A DNA stretch of 64,000 nt, taken from positions 1 through 64,000 of the IMG/VR virus record IMGVR_UViG_3300027712_001108. One strand, 5' to 3'. Positions within the stretch are counted from its first letter, which is position 1. Each line of letters begins with the position of its first letter. The notes under the pieces are model-generated. The model saw only the letters and a program-made list of their open reading frames with translations, was not told the DNA's origin and searched no databases. Origin of the DNA: a virus. Of this stretch, positions 22,944-32,676 are shown one piece after another. Position numbers and translations under genes: made by a program.

Positions 22944-24428
22944 TTATGATCTAGTATATATTTTAATATTGTATTCGTTTTCAAATGCAGCAGCATCAGC
23001 TTCGTTGTTTACCATAGGTTGTCCTTTGATGTTGAGACTTGTGTTAACTAACATAGGGCATCCGGTCTCGCTATACCATCTGCGCAGTGTTTGATATAAT
23101 CCCATGTGCTGTTTGACATTTACAGTCTGTACCCTACTGGTACCATCTATATGTACTATACCGGGAAACCGAGTAGGTTCGCGACATTTGACAGTATATT
23201 GCATGTATGCATGATTATAATCTGTCATATCGAAGTATTGATTTGCATGTTCTTCTAGTATTACAGGTGCAAATGGTCTAAATGCATCTCGTCTTTTAAC
23301 AACATTTAAACGTTCTTGAATATTAGCTATGCGAGGATCTGCTAGCAAGCTGCGATTACCCAATGCTCGCGGCCCAAACTCTGCACAGCCATTGGCAACA
23401 CCTACAACTCCGCTCTTGTGTAATTCGCTTATCAGTTTACCTAATGGATATAACCCATCTATACAATGTCCCAAGTATGGGCCTTCCCAGTTGACATGTT
23501 GTTTTAGATATGCCAGTGCAGCACCAAGACTGTTGCCTGCATCTCCTGGATTTGGCATTATCCAAATGTTTTCCCATATACCTTGTGCTGCAATTGCGGC
23601 ATTTGCTACACAGTTCAATGCACAACCACCACTTAGTACAAGATTATCTGAGTTTGCTGTGGACTTTAAACATGTACTGATGCGTAATACAATATCCGTG
23701 AATATTGCTTGAGCACCAGCAGCTAAATTATGTACATCGGTAATATAAGGTTGCCAATTTAAAATACCTCTATGCATGTTGACTTTACAACGATAAAACG
23801 GCCAGCGGTTGGTTATTTCTATCAGTTCATCTAATATTACTTGCTTATATTTGTCGGGGTCGCCAAATGCAGCCATACCCATTACAATGTATTCTTCTTC
23901 GTTGGGTTTGAATCCACAGCGTTGCGTAATTGCTGTATAAAATAAACCAAGACTGTTTGGGTAGTGTGCAGCAGCAATCTTTTTAAGACTTATACCATGG
24001 CCATACCATGCAGTTGTGGTATCCCATTCTCCAATGGCGTCTATTACCAATATAGCAGCAGTATCAAACCCACTGGTATAGTAGCCACCTGCTGCATGAC
24101 TACGATGATGACTGACAGTATGCATTATTGTGTCTGACATCTGTAGTCTGTTTAAATTAGTACGTGGACCAGTCAAGGTGATATCTGACCATTGACCCGC
24201 CCATATTTCACGTGTTAATTTCAACAAGGGTTTTTCGTGCCATATCAATGCACTGGGTGTACCATAAACCAGTGCAGCATTTATCAAATCTTCAGTTATT
24301 CTGTCGTCGTTTTTTATTTTACTGTATCGTTCACTATGTGCAGCCCATACAATTTTATTGTCGTTGATTATTGAAATTGCTGCATCGTGTCCACCGCCAG
24401 ATATACCCCAAACATTGATATTTTTCAT
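22944..24428 (-). CDS. Carbamoyltransferase (NodU/CmcH/HypF-like)
   Basis: 494 residues from ATG 24428 (AAAGG upstream). The N-terminal TsaD/ASKHA-like domain has GISGGGHDAAISI and the metal-binding HHRSHAAGGYY, followed by the nucleotide region SGGCALNCVAN. The C-terminal domain shows NGCAEFGPRALGNRSLLADPR, a hallmark of the family. These enzymes carbamoylate a hydroxyl, for example on sugars of Nod factors or antibiotics, using carbamoyl phosphate and ATP. Together with the epimerase and sugar dehydrogenase it points to decoration of a glycan. It diverges from the glycosyltransferase-like gene at 24509. Confidence 0.93.
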   Translation of the reverse strand: MKNINVWGISGGGHDAAISIINDNKIVWAAHSERYSKIKNDDRITEDLINAALVYGTPSALIWHEKPLLKLTREIWAGQWSDITLTGPRTNLNRLQMSDTIMHTVSHHRSHAAGGYYTSGFDTAAILVIDAIGEWDTTTAWYGHGISLKKIAAAHYPNSLGLFYTAITQRCGFKPNEEEYIVMGMAAFGDPDKYKQVILDELIEITNRWPFYRCKVNMHRGILNWQPYITDVHNLAAGAQAIFTDIVLRISTCLKSTANSDNLVLSGGCALNCVANAAIAAQGIWENIWIMPNPGDAGNSLGAALAYLKQHVNWEGPYLGHCIDGLYPLGKLISELHKSGVVGVANGCAEFGPRALGNRSLLADPRIANIQERLNVVKRRDAFRPFAPVILEEHANQYFDMTDYNHAYMQYTVKCREPTRFPGIVHIDGTSRVQTVNVKQHMGLYQTLRRWYSETGCPMLVNTSLNIKGQPMVNNEADAAAFENEYNIKIYTRS

Positions 24429-24508
24429 AAGTGCACCTTTTAAATTTCTGGAATAACACAGCTTTACTATACATATATAGTATAATAACAGTAAGATAAG
24501 AATTAAAA

Positions 24509-25741
24509 ATGACAATTTATATATTGTACCACAATGTTAGATCTGACACAATACCGCAATGGAATTATATACCAGATGTCTCAGTACTGTTAAAAAACTG
24601 GCCAACCAATGTAGAACAGTTTGATTTGCGATTAGACAGCATGCCCAATACAGATGTTGCATATGCAAAAATAGAAGATGTGCCTGAGCGTAGCAATTGG
24701 TTATATTCATTGAACAATCTGTATAATCATGATTTATATAGACGCTCAGATTTAACCATACTTGATTATTTTAAGTCTGTGCCTCGTCTTATGTCAGATC
24801 TTATAGCAGGGTATGGTAGAATAATGTATGACGATAGACGCGAAGGATATCTATATCCCAACTATGTAAAGGCGGAAATAGAGGGATTTTTCAAACTATA
24901 CGGTATACCACTAGACAGAGTGGTATTTGCAACTGGTACTGCTAACAGTGCCGACATATTCAGTCGTAATGGTTATACTATGCAGCCATTATACCTACAA
25001 CAATTTGAATTGGAATCAAGTTGTGCTGTACAAAATTGGCCAACTACACCACCGCAACGTCACATAGACCGGCGATTTTTATGCTTTAACCGTTCATATC
25101 AATATAGAGTACATCGATTACAATTGCTAGCTAAAATGTATAGAAGGAATTTATTAGATCAATTCTATTACAGTATGTTAGATGGTGTGGACAGGACAGA
25201 CGTAGTAACATCTGCTATGCGAGTTATGGGAGTAGAACCTAACAGTTATGATACAGCGGGTGCTATGCGTGAACTAAAGTCGCGCATGCCAATGTTATTA
25301 GACACAGATGATTTACAAACCAATCTGGCATGGGTTCACACAGAGTCTGTGGAATCATACTACAATCGCACGGGTATTAGCGTAGTAACAGAAACACTGT
25401 TTCATGACAATGAAATATTTTTCAGTGAAAAGACATGGCATCCAATGCGTATGCAGCAACCATTTATATTGGTAAATGGACCTGGGTCGCTACAGCATTT
25501 GCGAGATCTGGGGTACATGACATTTGACCATTGGTGGGACGAAAGTTATGATACAATAGTCAATTCCTATGAGCGACTGGATGCCATAGAACAATTGATA
25601 ACGGATATTGCAGCATGGCCAGACAGTAAATTTATACAGTTTGTAAAGGAATCTCAAATTGTTTGTCAACATAACTTGGCTCATTTGGCAACCGCACACA
25701 CTCGCATCGATTATAACCAACGACTTATTGCACTGTTTTAG
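24509..25741 (+). CDS. Glycosyltransferase-like protein with FxSEKxW motif, paralogue 1
   Basis: 410 residues. Residues about 285-345 contain TETLFHDNEIFFSEKTWHPM followed by QQPFILVNGPGSLQHLRDLG and DHWWDESYD. The same block is present in the protein at 42121-43380 (TETHAFDEPHNLFISEKLWKP, then QQPFMLL). The 'EK-x-W/F-x-P' block resembles the nucleotide-sugar-binding part of GT-B glycosyltransferases such as the fucosyltransferase/exostosin group. The only plus-strand gene in this part of the cluster; its end overlaps the convergent sulfotransferase-like gene by 17 nt. The sugar donor and acceptor are unknown. Confidence 0.65.
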   Translation: MTIYILYHNVRSDTIPQWNYIPDVSVLLKNWPTNVEQFDLRLDSMPNTDVAYAKIEDVPERSNWLYSLNNLYNHDLYRRSDLTILDYFKSVPRLMSDLIAGYGRIMYDDRREGYLYPNYVKAEIEGFFKLYGIPLDRVVFATGTANSADIFSRNGYTMQPLYLQQFELESSCAVQNWPTTPPQRHIDRRFLCFNRSYQYRVHRLQLLAKMYRRNLLDQFYYSMLDGVDRTDVVTSAMRVMGVEPNSYDTAGAMRELKSRMPMLLDTDDLQTNLAWVHTESVESYYNRTGISVVTETLFHDNEIFFSEKTWHPMRMQQPFILVNGPGSLQHLRDLGYMTFDHWWDESYDTIVNSYERLDAIEQLITDIAAWPDSKFIQFVKESQIVCQHNLAHLATAHTRIDYNQRLIALF

Positions 25742-26375
25742 CAGCTCGTTTGGCCTCGGGTGTTAATATGCTTTTAACATGATCATCTAACCAATATGGA
25801 TCAGCTGCATGTATATATTTTGTATTGGCATCTAGTTTGAGTATATCGTCTATTTGCGGATCATCCCAGCTTAATGGGAAGTTCAACCAATGTGACAGAC
25901 TTTTGATGTATTGTCTACGATACAAGTACAACAATTCCTGGCCAATGTAAAATGGCGGCACAGACATCCATTGCAACAGTTGCGGCATATTACCCCATGT
26001 TGGCCCGCCGCGCAAACGAGTCTGTTGGTATGTGAGTATGTTTTGATCTCGGCCTATGACCACAGGCTGTACATCAATGCCAAGACTTTCTACTTTTGAC
26101 ATAAAATCAAAAATAGGAGGCACTTTAGGCAACCAATTTTCTATGTAGGGATTTGATATACTGGTCACTGCATACTTTTTACCACCCATTATATCAAGAT
26201 CGATCTTGTCTATGTTGTTCCAATAGTAGTTGAACGGTTCTTGATAATGTGGAATAAAATATCCATCTGGCCTGAGAGCATCTTTCCATCCATGCACATC
26301 TGTATGCATGCTGAATATTTTGCCAAACAAATGATTACCAGACCCTTGCGGACCGAATAGAACAATCATTTTCAT
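25725..26375 (-). CDS. P-loop sulfotransferase-like protein A
   Basis: 216 residues starting MKMIVLFGPQGSGNHLFGKI. The GPQGSGNHL loop resembles the PAPS-binding or P-loop of the sulfotransferase superfamily rather than a Walker A with GKS/T. A second element, VVIGRDQNILTYQQ, fits the 3'-phosphate-binding strand with its Arg. Its start overlaps the stop of the second sulfotransferase-like gene (TGAAAATG). If active it would move a sulfo group to a sugar or protein hydroxyl; a GDP- or ATP-dependent kinase role cannot be excluded. Confidence 0.6.
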   Translation of the reverse strand: MKMIVLFGPQGSGNHLFGKIFSMHTDVHGWKDALRPDGYFIPHYQEPFNYYWNNIDKIDLDIMGGKKYAVTSISNPYIENWLPKVPPIFDFMSKVESLGIDVQPVVIGRDQNILTYQQTRLRGGPTWGNMPQLLQWMSVPPFYIGQELLYLYRRQYIKSLSHWLNFPLSWDDPQIDDILKLDANTKYIHAADPYWLDDHVKSILTPEAKRAAKTVQ

Positions 26376-27001
26376 ACAGTCATTACCTTTATGCCGCTGG
26401 TCTTATAATCTTGCAAATATTCTCGTGGCGGCAATGCAATATGCAATGCATTGGCCAATTGGTGATTGTTGGTAATATCCAATCTTGCACTATGTCGTGC
26501 GGCAAAATCTATAATATCTGCATTTTGTTGATCTATATGCATGGCCATCATTTCTAAATTGCTGTAGTATTGATAGTTGGGATAGGTTATGTTGAACTGC
26601 CCACAGCGTACCCACCATCCAAGGCATGCGTCATTGGGACGATGTACAAGAACTATCGTACAGTCCGGCCACGTTTCTCGTATATAATCTAGATGATGGC
26701 AAAATACATGACTTTTGATAATGCGTACACCCTCTCCTGAGAATGGTCTATCGAATTCTGCTTCTGCTGTGTGCTTGGCCAGTTGTGGTAACTGCATAAA
26801 CTGTTTGCCGAACTCCATACCAGGATCGAAGTATGCACCAAGATGCATGAGATCTGGCTGTCCCCATGCAGAATGATAATATGTTCTATTGCTGCTGTAG
26901 TCAGACCTGTCAATGTCTATACTGTAGTAAATGTTTTTGCACACCGAGCTCCATTTGGAACCCGGTGCACCTGCCATAAAAATATATTTTGGCAATGTCA
27001 T
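26372..27001 (-). CDS. P-loop sulfotransferase-like protein B
   Basis: 209 residues. It begins with YIFMAGAPGSKWSSVCKNIY, where GAPGSKWS takes the place of the PAPS-loop. The IIKSHVFCHHLDYI stretch fits the family's 'KSH' strand, and CTIVLVHRPNDACLGWW the 3'-phosphate site. Very similar short proteins occur in marine T4-like phages. It lies between the symporter and the other sulfotransferase-like gene in one overlapping minus-strand set. The acceptor is unknown. Confidence 0.65.
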   Translation of the reverse strand: MTLPKYIFMAGAPGSKWSSVCKNIYYSIDIDRSDYSSNRTYYHSAWGQPDLMHLGAYFDPGMEFGKQFMQLPQLAKHTAEAEFDRPFSGEGVRIIKSHVFCHHLDYIRETWPDCTIVLVHRPNDACLGWWVRCGQFNITYPNYQYYSNLEMMAMHIDQQNADIIDFAARHSARLDITNNHQLANALHIALPPREYLQDYKTSGIKVMTV

Positions 27002-27004
27002 TGT

Positions 27005-28462
27005 CTAGTCTTTGACTGCGGTCAATTTGGTAATGCCCAATGCAAGTGCACCAGATCCAAACACAGCAAGACAAGTGCCAAGCACTGCAATGTTAGGGCC
27101 GCCGCCGAAGTTTTGACCGTATACATAAGTCGAGAACCCAACTAGGTACGCAATCAAAACACCCCAGAACATACCAGCTTCGTTGACTAACTTTTGATTT
27201 AGTAGACTAAACATCAGTGGGAACCAAACTGTTGCACGCAAAATACCAAAGAACAGGAAGATGGTAATCAATGTCATACCCGGCCAGTTGGCAAGTGTAA
27301 GACCTGCTGCAATCAACAGAACCATGCCTATACGACCATATGCAATGCTGGACTCGTCGCCTGCATCTGGCTTGGCCATGTTTTTGACATCATGCCCAAA
27401 TATATTGGACACAGAGCTAAGTTGCGAATCCAGCACAGACACCAGTCCTGCGAACAACATAAACAGATACATTATAGCAGCCCATGCAGGCAGCAAACTG
27501 CCAACTGTGATGATGTTCACATACCCCAACAGTTCTTTTGGAATCTCATAATGCATGCCAGCAGCAGTGAATCCCAGTAGACCAGTCAGCAAGGGTGTGA
27601 TGACAAAGATAAATGCACCGCCTACAAATGACTTGATAACTGCACCTTTGCGCACTGCAAATGCACGTTGATAGAACGCATTATCGCCCCATGGTGCACC
27701 CATGTGGCCTATGGCAGTTGAGAAGCCAAATCCCATGAACACGCCCAGTGCAAAATCAGTGCCAATGATACTGCGACCATTGCCAGTGATGCCGCCCAGT
27801 CCTAGATCTACTATATCCCAGCCGCCTGCTGTGCCAATTGCCCATGGAACAATTACAGCCAGGCCCAATACCAACACGGTCAATTTGAAAATTTCAGTGA
27901 CAACTGATGCTTTCAATCCGCCACGTATGGTATAAGTCAATGCAATTGCTGCAAGTATAAAGCTAACAGTATGATAGCTCATGCCTGTCAGCACTTCAAC
28001 AGACTTGGATCCTGCCAGTACGTTGATGGCAAAAGAACAGATTGCCAACATGCCAAGTTCTATCATAAACAGACCTTGTACTCGTTTGCCGAACTGTTCT
28101 TTGAGATAACCTGAAATGGTAAATCCATCTGGCTTCTTGTTGCGCAGTCTATTGGCAAACCAAGAAAAGAATATCAGCGACAAAAAGTTGCCTATACAAA
28201 ACCAAAACAGTCCCACAAGGCCATTTTGGTAAGCTTGCTGTGCTGATATGAACATACCAGGTGCCCACATCCATGCTGCACCTGTGCTCATTGCACCTTG
28301 TAAAGGACTGAGTTTGCGTTTTGCAACAAAGAATCCTTCCTTGCTAGTGGCGTATCCGCTAGCAAATACCCATGTCAATCCAAACACAATTGCAGCATAC
28401 ATTGCAAGAACAATGCCACCTGTGCCGGGAGTAAACAAGGGGAATAATGTAGTAAAATCCAT
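27005..28462 (-). CDS. Sodium:solute symporter family (SSS) transporter
   Basis: 485 residues from ATG 28462 (GGAG 7 nt upstream), the normal length of the family. There are about 12-13 hydrophobic segments. GAMSTGAAWMWAPGMFISAQ and the long unwound helix region match the LeuT-fold SSS proteins, and AGLVSVLDSQLSSVSNIFGHD is the family signature near the sodium-binding helix 8. It is an inner-membrane sodium-driven uptake system for a small solute such as urea, an amino acid or a sugar acid. A complete secondary transporter in a phage genome is rare; it sits inside the modification operon, with its start region overlapping the gene upstream. Confidence 0.92.
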   Translation of the reverse strand: MDFTTLFPLFTPGTGGIVLAMYAAIVFGLTWVFASGYATSKEGFFVAKRKLSPLQGAMSTGAAWMWAPGMFISAQQAYQNGLVGLFWFCIGNFLSLIFFSWFANRLRNKKPDGFTISGYLKEQFGKRVQGLFMIELGMLAICSFAINVLAGSKSVEVLTGMSYHTVSFILAAIALTYTIRGGLKASVVTEIFKLTVLVLGLAVIVPWAIGTAGGWDIVDLGLGGITGNGRSIIGTDFALGVFMGFGFSTAIGHMGAPWGDNAFYQRAFAVRKGAVIKSFVGGAFIFVITPLLTGLLGFTAAGMHYEIPKELLGYVNIITVGSLLPAWAAIMYLFMLFAGLVSVLDSQLSSVSNIFGHDVKNMAKPDAGDESSIAYGRIGMVLLIAAGLTLANWPGMTLITIFLFFGILRATVWFPLMFSLLNQKLVNEAGMFWGVLIAYLVGFSTYVYGQNFGGGPNIAVLGTCLAVFGSGALALGITKLTAVKD

Positions 28463-28463
28463 C

Positions 28464-29195
28464 TTATTCTCCATGTAGATGTTTGTGAATCGCCAGTTCA
28501 ACAGGACTCGGTTCTGTCTTACTGGATAGTGTGAGTAATGCATCTGTATAAGGCTGCTGTAACAGTTGCATCTGTTGTAGTGTAGATGTAAACAACTGGC
28601 TGTCAATCATTGCCCATCCAAGATGCGCTGCAATTTTTGTATATAGCACAGTGGGATCTGCTGTTAATATTTCTGTCATGCCCAAGCGCATAAAGCGTGT
28701 ATCTTCGATTGTGCGCACGGTTGTGTTAGCCATGTCAAATTGCAAACGATCATATAGTTGAGAGTCGTTGCTGATCTCCATCATACCGTACCAACGGTCT
28801 TTGTCCATTTGACGTTCATTGCGCAAGTATCTAACATAGTGTTCGCTGTCATCCACACATTCTATCAGTATCGCACGATCTGTGGGTCTCATCCATTCTA
28901 CGGTCTTTGCCACCGCAACATTGATATCTTCGCCTACACCTGCGGGCCAACCTGCATATATTGAATAGCCCCATGGGTTATCGTGGTCGCGAGAATCCGC
29001 CAATGCTTGCATAAAATCTGTGTTGCGTTTGATTTTACAAAAGCTGGCATATGCATGACTGGACCCATTGGGTTTCAATGGATTGTCAAGTATTGCAGGT
29101 TCGTGCTTGCTGCGTTCTAGAGAAAATCTGTCAACCATCCAACTGACAAAGCTGCCAAATGATCCGGGCTGATACAGTATGCAAACAGTGGTCAC
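28464..29195 (-). CDS. P-loop-like hypothetical protein (243 aa), GTG start
   Basis: Read from GTG 29195, which overlaps the preceding stop (GTGA). The first residues are VTTVCILYQPGSFGSFVSWM. The YQPGSFGSF loop parallels the ILYSSGTGGEFL start of the gene at 37633-38484 and the nucleotide loops of the neighbouring sulfotransferase-like genes, so it may be a distant member of that superfamily. RAILIECVDDSEHYVRYL lies near the middle. No ATG fits the conserved start. Function uncertain. Confidence 0.6.
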   Translation of the reverse strand: MTTVCILYQPGSFGSFVSWMVDRFSLERSKHEPAILDNPLKPNGSSHAYASFCKIKRNTDFMQALADSRDHDNPWGYSIYAGWPAGVGEDINVAVAKTVEWMRPTDRAILIECVDDSEHYVRYLRNERQMDKDRWYGMMEISNDSQLYDRLQFDMANTTVRTIEDTRFMRLGMTEILTADPTVLYTKIAAHLGWAMIDSQLFTSTLQQMQLLQQPYTDALLTLSSKTEPSPVELAIHKHLHGE

Positions 29196-29938
29196 AGCTT
29201 GACCACTCGCATTGGCAGATGCACAGCAGCCTGTGCTGCTGCTACAATCTCTAAAGTCCTTGCAGTTTGTTTGCCAGTGATTTGGAGTAGTGGACGAGAT
29301 TTCCAACCTGCATTGACAGTGGCATGCGGCATGTCCTGCCATTCCCATGTAATACAAGTGCCTGCGGTCCATTGATGGTATAGGGCATTGCCAAACATCC
29401 ACGCTTGGCCCATTTCCCAATCGGCTAGCATTACTGCGAATCTGCGCATGATAGCAGGATTTTTATCCATGTCAGTTACTTTGAAACTGTTCTCACGCTC
29501 AGGTCGTGCTGCAAAATTGTCAATGTGAAAATGCAGCATTTGACCAGTGGTTTGATTATGAAATTTAATCATGGGATCTTCTAGTCCAAGATAATCTGCA
29601 ATTTGGTGAAATACTGCAATATCTTCTGCGGCAGTTCTTGAAAACACTTCTGCATGCGGACTTGCGCCCGCATTGATAAGGTCTTGTTCTTCTGCGTTGG
29701 CAGTGTACAATCCTTGTTCTGCAATGGTTTTATTGAAATTGTTTCTTGTGCCCCAGGTGCTGACCTGTGTGCGTGGCATACATTCTGATATGGCATCTGT
29801 AAAATCTGTATCGAAAATGCAAACAGGGGTGTAACTGTCTTTGCCCAACTGTGGTGCACGAGTGTTATCAAAATGCCAACTGCTCTTAGATGTGGTATAT
29901 TCCCATCTACTACCGTTCCAATCTTCGTATTCTGACAT
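29192..29938 (-). CDS. 2OG-Fe(II) oxygenase-like protein A
   Basis: 248 residues, start MSEYEDWNGSRWEYTT (an ATG 12 nt earlier is also possible). The candidate iron site is HFHIDNF (H-x-D) in the middle and a distal His in MPHATVN about 75 residues later. The Arg in KSRPLLQITG would bind 2-oxoglutarate. Spacing fits the double-stranded beta-helix dioxygenases. Such enzymes hydroxylate amino-acid side chains, sugars or nucleobases. It heads an overlapping minus-strand set with the GTG gene, symporter and sulfotransferase-like genes. Confidence 0.65.
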   Translation of the reverse strand: MSEYEDWNGSRWEYTTSKSSWHFDNTRAPQLGKDSYTPVCIFDTDFTDAISECMPRTQVSTWGTRNNFNKTIAEQGLYTANAEEQDLINAGASPHAEVFSRTAAEDIAVFHQIADYLGLEDPMIKFHNQTTGQMLHFHIDNFAARPERENSFKVTDMDKNPAIMRRFAVMLADWEMGQAWMFGNALYHQWTAGTCITWEWQDMPHATVNAGWKSRPLLQITGKQTARTLEIVAAAQAAVHLPMRVVKL

Positions 29939-30067
29939 TTTTATACCCATTCTTTCAAATATATTACAGTATATATCATTTTTATTGGTTCTATAAAAAA
30001 AATGTGTAAAATTTAGAATAAATTATACGATGCGTATTTTACAATCTGCCATACATGGAAAATTGCA

Positions 30068-30802
30068 ATGAATAAACGAATACTGACATATCTGCTAGAA
30101 AATCTAGCTGACAGTTTTAAATTGGAAAGATGGTCTGATATTAGAGCAGCGTTAAATGCCAATACAATCATTGATCAGTTGCCATGGACACCCAAGCGAC
30201 TAGAAAAATTTGTAGAAGATATAGATAACACATTTGATGTTGTCATAGAACCAGTGGGTACTGTTGCTGTATTGGCAGACAAGATTGATTATGCATATGC
30301 CAGTAAGTTTTGGGGTGGCGGCATATGGAAACCTAAAACAGATGGATACCAATACACAGGTTGGGGCATTGTTGAGGAGATCAACAAACGTAATCCGCGA
30401 GCAGTGTTGGATGTGGGATGTGGTTACAATCAATTCAAGCCCCGCATACCCAACCTTGTTGGCATTGACAAGTTCAACAACAGTGCAGACTTTATGGTAG
30501 ACATACTAGAGTACAATGTGGAACCAGAAACCTATGATGCAGTCATTGTATTTGGCAGTATTAATTTTGGTGATTACAGCGAAGTATCTGCCAAATTCAA
30601 AAAAGTATTTGAACTTACTGCACCCGGTGGTAGAATTTATGTAAGAGCTAACCCGGGCGAAATTCATAAAAATGGACCATGGATTGAAATATTTCCGTGG
30701 ACATTCGAAGCTGCTCATAAAATTGCAAAAGAGCACGATGTTGAATTAGTTACATTTAAACAAGACAACAGTAATAGATTGTTCTTTATGTACGAAAAAT
30801 AA
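30068..30802 (+). CDS. Class I SAM-dependent methyltransferase
   Basis: 244 residues. Residues 1-95 are a helical N-terminal region. The methyltransferase core follows: motif I AVLDVGCGYNQF near residue 115, LVGIDKFN, the strand YDAVIVFGSINFGD and the late TAPGGRIYVRAN loop. Substrate unknown. It is a single plus-strand gene between two minus-strand blocks and shares a bidirectional terminator with the radical SAM gene that follows. The weak ribosome site GGAAAA precedes the ATG. Confidence 0.82.
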   Translation: MNKRILTYLLENLADSFKLERWSDIRAALNANTIIDQLPWTPKRLEKFVEDIDNTFDVVIEPVGTVAVLADKIDYAYASKFWGGGIWKPKTDGYQYTGWGIVEEINKRNPRAVLDVGCGYNQFKPRIPNLVGIDKFNNSADFMVDILEYNVEPETYDAVIVFGSINFGDYSEVSAKFKKVFELTAPGGRIYVRANPGEIHKNGPWIEIFPWTFEAAHKIAKEHDVELVTFKQDNSNRLFFMYEK

Positions 30803-30827
30803 TGAACCGATATTTTATTGGTTCATT
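30801..30827. terminator. Bidirectional terminator between convergent genes
   Basis: AATGAACC (30801-30808) pairs with GGTTCATT (30820-30827) across an 11-nt loop. T-rich tails occur on both sides. It overlaps both stop codons, of the methyltransferase and of the radical SAM gene. Confidence 0.75.
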
Positions 30828-31891
30828 TTACCTATAGTATTAATTATGTTGTATTTGTTGTTACACTTACCGCACAATTCATAACAACATACATTAGGTG
30901 AACTTGTTAAACTATTCATAAGATTTGATTTGTAAAAATCATGTTCTAAAATTTCAGCTAATGTATGTTGATTTATATCATTCCATCCTGTGTTAATATC
31001 AGGTGTATATAATATATTTGCACTAAGGTATTCGGGTGATGGGCTATACTGTAGCCCACCATACCAACAACATGGCCAGATGTGACCGTTCCAGTCAATG
31101 TGTATACTGCGTTCATTCTTTGTATAGCAATCTATACTGTCTATTTTTGCCAGTCTATCTATTATTGTATTTCTTGACGTTACAGGATCTAACGTTTGAT
31201 AATCTAATTTTGTAATAACTGTATCTCGCCAATGTGCTACATTATCCCACTCTGTTTTGTGATTATTGTATGCATTCCAAAACTTGTCGCTGCTACGTAA
31301 ATCATTGTTGGGCGTAACTATAAAACTTTTAAACCCAACCATATTACTAATTGCTCTAGCTGCTTCTATCTGATGTTTGTTCCATGAAAATTCTATAAAT
31401 TTCCATTCGGCATTTGCACCAGCTTTAATTACAGTGTTAACATTTTCCCAAACTTTATTCCATTTTACAAATCTTCTATAGATATGATTGGTATCTGACA
31501 ACCCATCTATACTACATTGTATTAACACATTGTTTGGTCTAATAGTTGCAACTTTTTTCCAAAAGTCAATACTGTTAATACCCATATTACTTACAACAAT
31601 AATTTTTGCGTCGGGGTTTACAGATGCTGCATAGTCTATAAAATCAGGCAATTCTTTTGTTGCACCCGCGTCGCCGTAATTACCACAAAATGTTATTTGT
31701 TTCAGACGGTTACCAAGTTCGTTGATTATTTTTTTCCAAACATCAAAACTCATATGTTTGTTAAATGGTACAGTTTGATTTTTAAACAAATTGTCAATTT
31801 GTCTAGCACAGCCGGGGCATGCTGCATTACAGCTTGAATTGATATCTACATTTAACATTTCAATATCATTAACAGTTAAGTATCTATTCAT
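30815..31891 (-). CDS. Radical SAM protein, SPASM-type C-terminus
   Basis: 358 residues. The CX3CX2C cluster is C21-C25-C28 (CNAACPGC), followed by FCGNYGDAG in place of the usual GGEP strand and CSIDGLSDTNH. The C-terminal third has auxiliary cysteines: CYTKNERSIHIDWNGHIWPCCW and CCYELCGKC, consistent with a SPASM/twitch auxiliary Fe-S site. It would use SAM and a [4Fe-4S] cluster to make a 5'-deoxyadenosyl radical, probably on a peptide or carbohydrate. Last gene of the long minus-strand block, ending at a terminator. Confidence 0.9.
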   Translation of the reverse strand: MNRYLTVNDIEMLNVDINSSCNAACPGCARQIDNLFKNQTVPFNKHMSFDVWKKIINELGNRLKQITFCGNYGDAGATKELPDFIDYAASVNPDAKIIVVSNMGINSIDFWKKVATIRPNNVLIQCSIDGLSDTNHIYRRFVKWNKVWENVNTVIKAGANAEWKFIEFSWNKHQIEAARAISNMVGFKSFIVTPNNDLRSSDKFWNAYNNHKTEWDNVAHWRDTVITKLDYQTLDPVTSRNTIIDRLAKIDSIDCYTKNERSIHIDWNGHIWPCCWYGGLQYSPSPEYLSANILYTPDINTGWNDINQHTLAEILEHDFYKSNLMNSLTSSPNVCCYELCGKCNNKYNIINTIGKMNQ

Positions 31892-31894
31892 TGA

Positions 31895-32647
31895 TTAATC
31901 AATACTTGTCCATACTATTATTGCTTTTTTACTTGTTATACCGTGATTTAAATAGTTGTCGCTGCAATGATAACGATATCTATCTGCTGAAAAACAACTG
32001 CCTTTTTTCCATTTATACACACTTTCTACGGTGAGATACTGGAATACTTCGTATCCGGTTAATGGATAAAAATCTCTTTTATAAGTGTCGTCGTCTATTG
32101 AATACAATTCATTTGGTTTAATATCATTCGCACGTATCCAACTCCACGGATCTTTATGCCCACTGCGTTCATTAAATACATAAGTTTGGCTGTCGTAATC
32201 TTCGAACGGAATTATGAGTGTCCACGCAGGATTAGGTGCTATTACCATGTTAGGTTGTTCGGCGTCATTATGTAAACCATATGGAAATCTGCTATCTAAC
32301 ACATGTATATGACTTGCTTTTACACCGCTGCCAAATGTAGCTTCTAGTTTTGGTTGCAGAATATCAACCAATGGTTTCCACTCTGGTTTGTTGTAAAAGT
32401 TATCAAATACATAATAATGTGCAGTAGTATGATTGGTGTCTCCCATAAATTTTAATGCAAGAGGTGCCATACATGTGTCATGTCCATACAAGACTTTATC
32501 AGATGCAGCAGCTTTTTCAAACTCATGTAATTCTGAATCCGACAAAAAATTATCAATTATCTTACTATCAAATATAGAATTTTTATAATAATCTGAATAG
32601 ATATATTTTTCTAAATACTCTTTATCTTCTAATCTTTCAAATGACAT
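31895..32647 (-). CDS. 2OG-Fe(II) oxygenase-like protein B
   Basis: 250 residues. NFLSDSELHEFEKAA is the usual N-terminal helix of phage prolyl-hydroxylase-like proteins. The iron site is likely H and D of GLHNDAEQP, with the distal His in LNHGITSKKAIIVWT; a Lys instead of the common Arg may bind 2-oxoglutarate. It may hydroxylate a protein or sugar. AAGGAAT is the ribosome site, and an exact late box TATAAATA lies about 21 nt upstream, inside the end of the B12 radical SAM gene. Confidence 0.75.
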   Translation of the reverse strand: MSFERLEDKEYLEKYIYSDYYKNSIFDSKIIDNFLSDSELHEFEKAAASDKVLYGHDTCMAPLALKFMGDTNHTTAHYYVFDNFYNKPEWKPLVDILQPKLEATFGSGVKASHIHVLDSRFPYGLHNDAEQPNMVIAPNPAWTLIIPFEDYDSQTYVFNERSGHKDPWSWIRANDIKPNELYSIDDDTYKRDFYPLTGYEVFQYLTVESVYKWKKGSCFSADRYRYHCSDNYLNHGITSKKAIIVWTSID

Positions 32648-32668
32648 AATTATTCCTTAAATTTTACG

Positions 32669-32676
32669 TATTTATA
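32669..32676 (-). promoter_or_regulatory. Late promoter box TATAAATA (exact)
   Basis: Exact TATAAATA on the minus strand overlapping the stop of the B12-type radical SAM gene. It would drive the oxygenase and the SPASM-type radical SAM gene, and is evidence that at least part of the cluster is expressed late. Confidence 0.65.
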
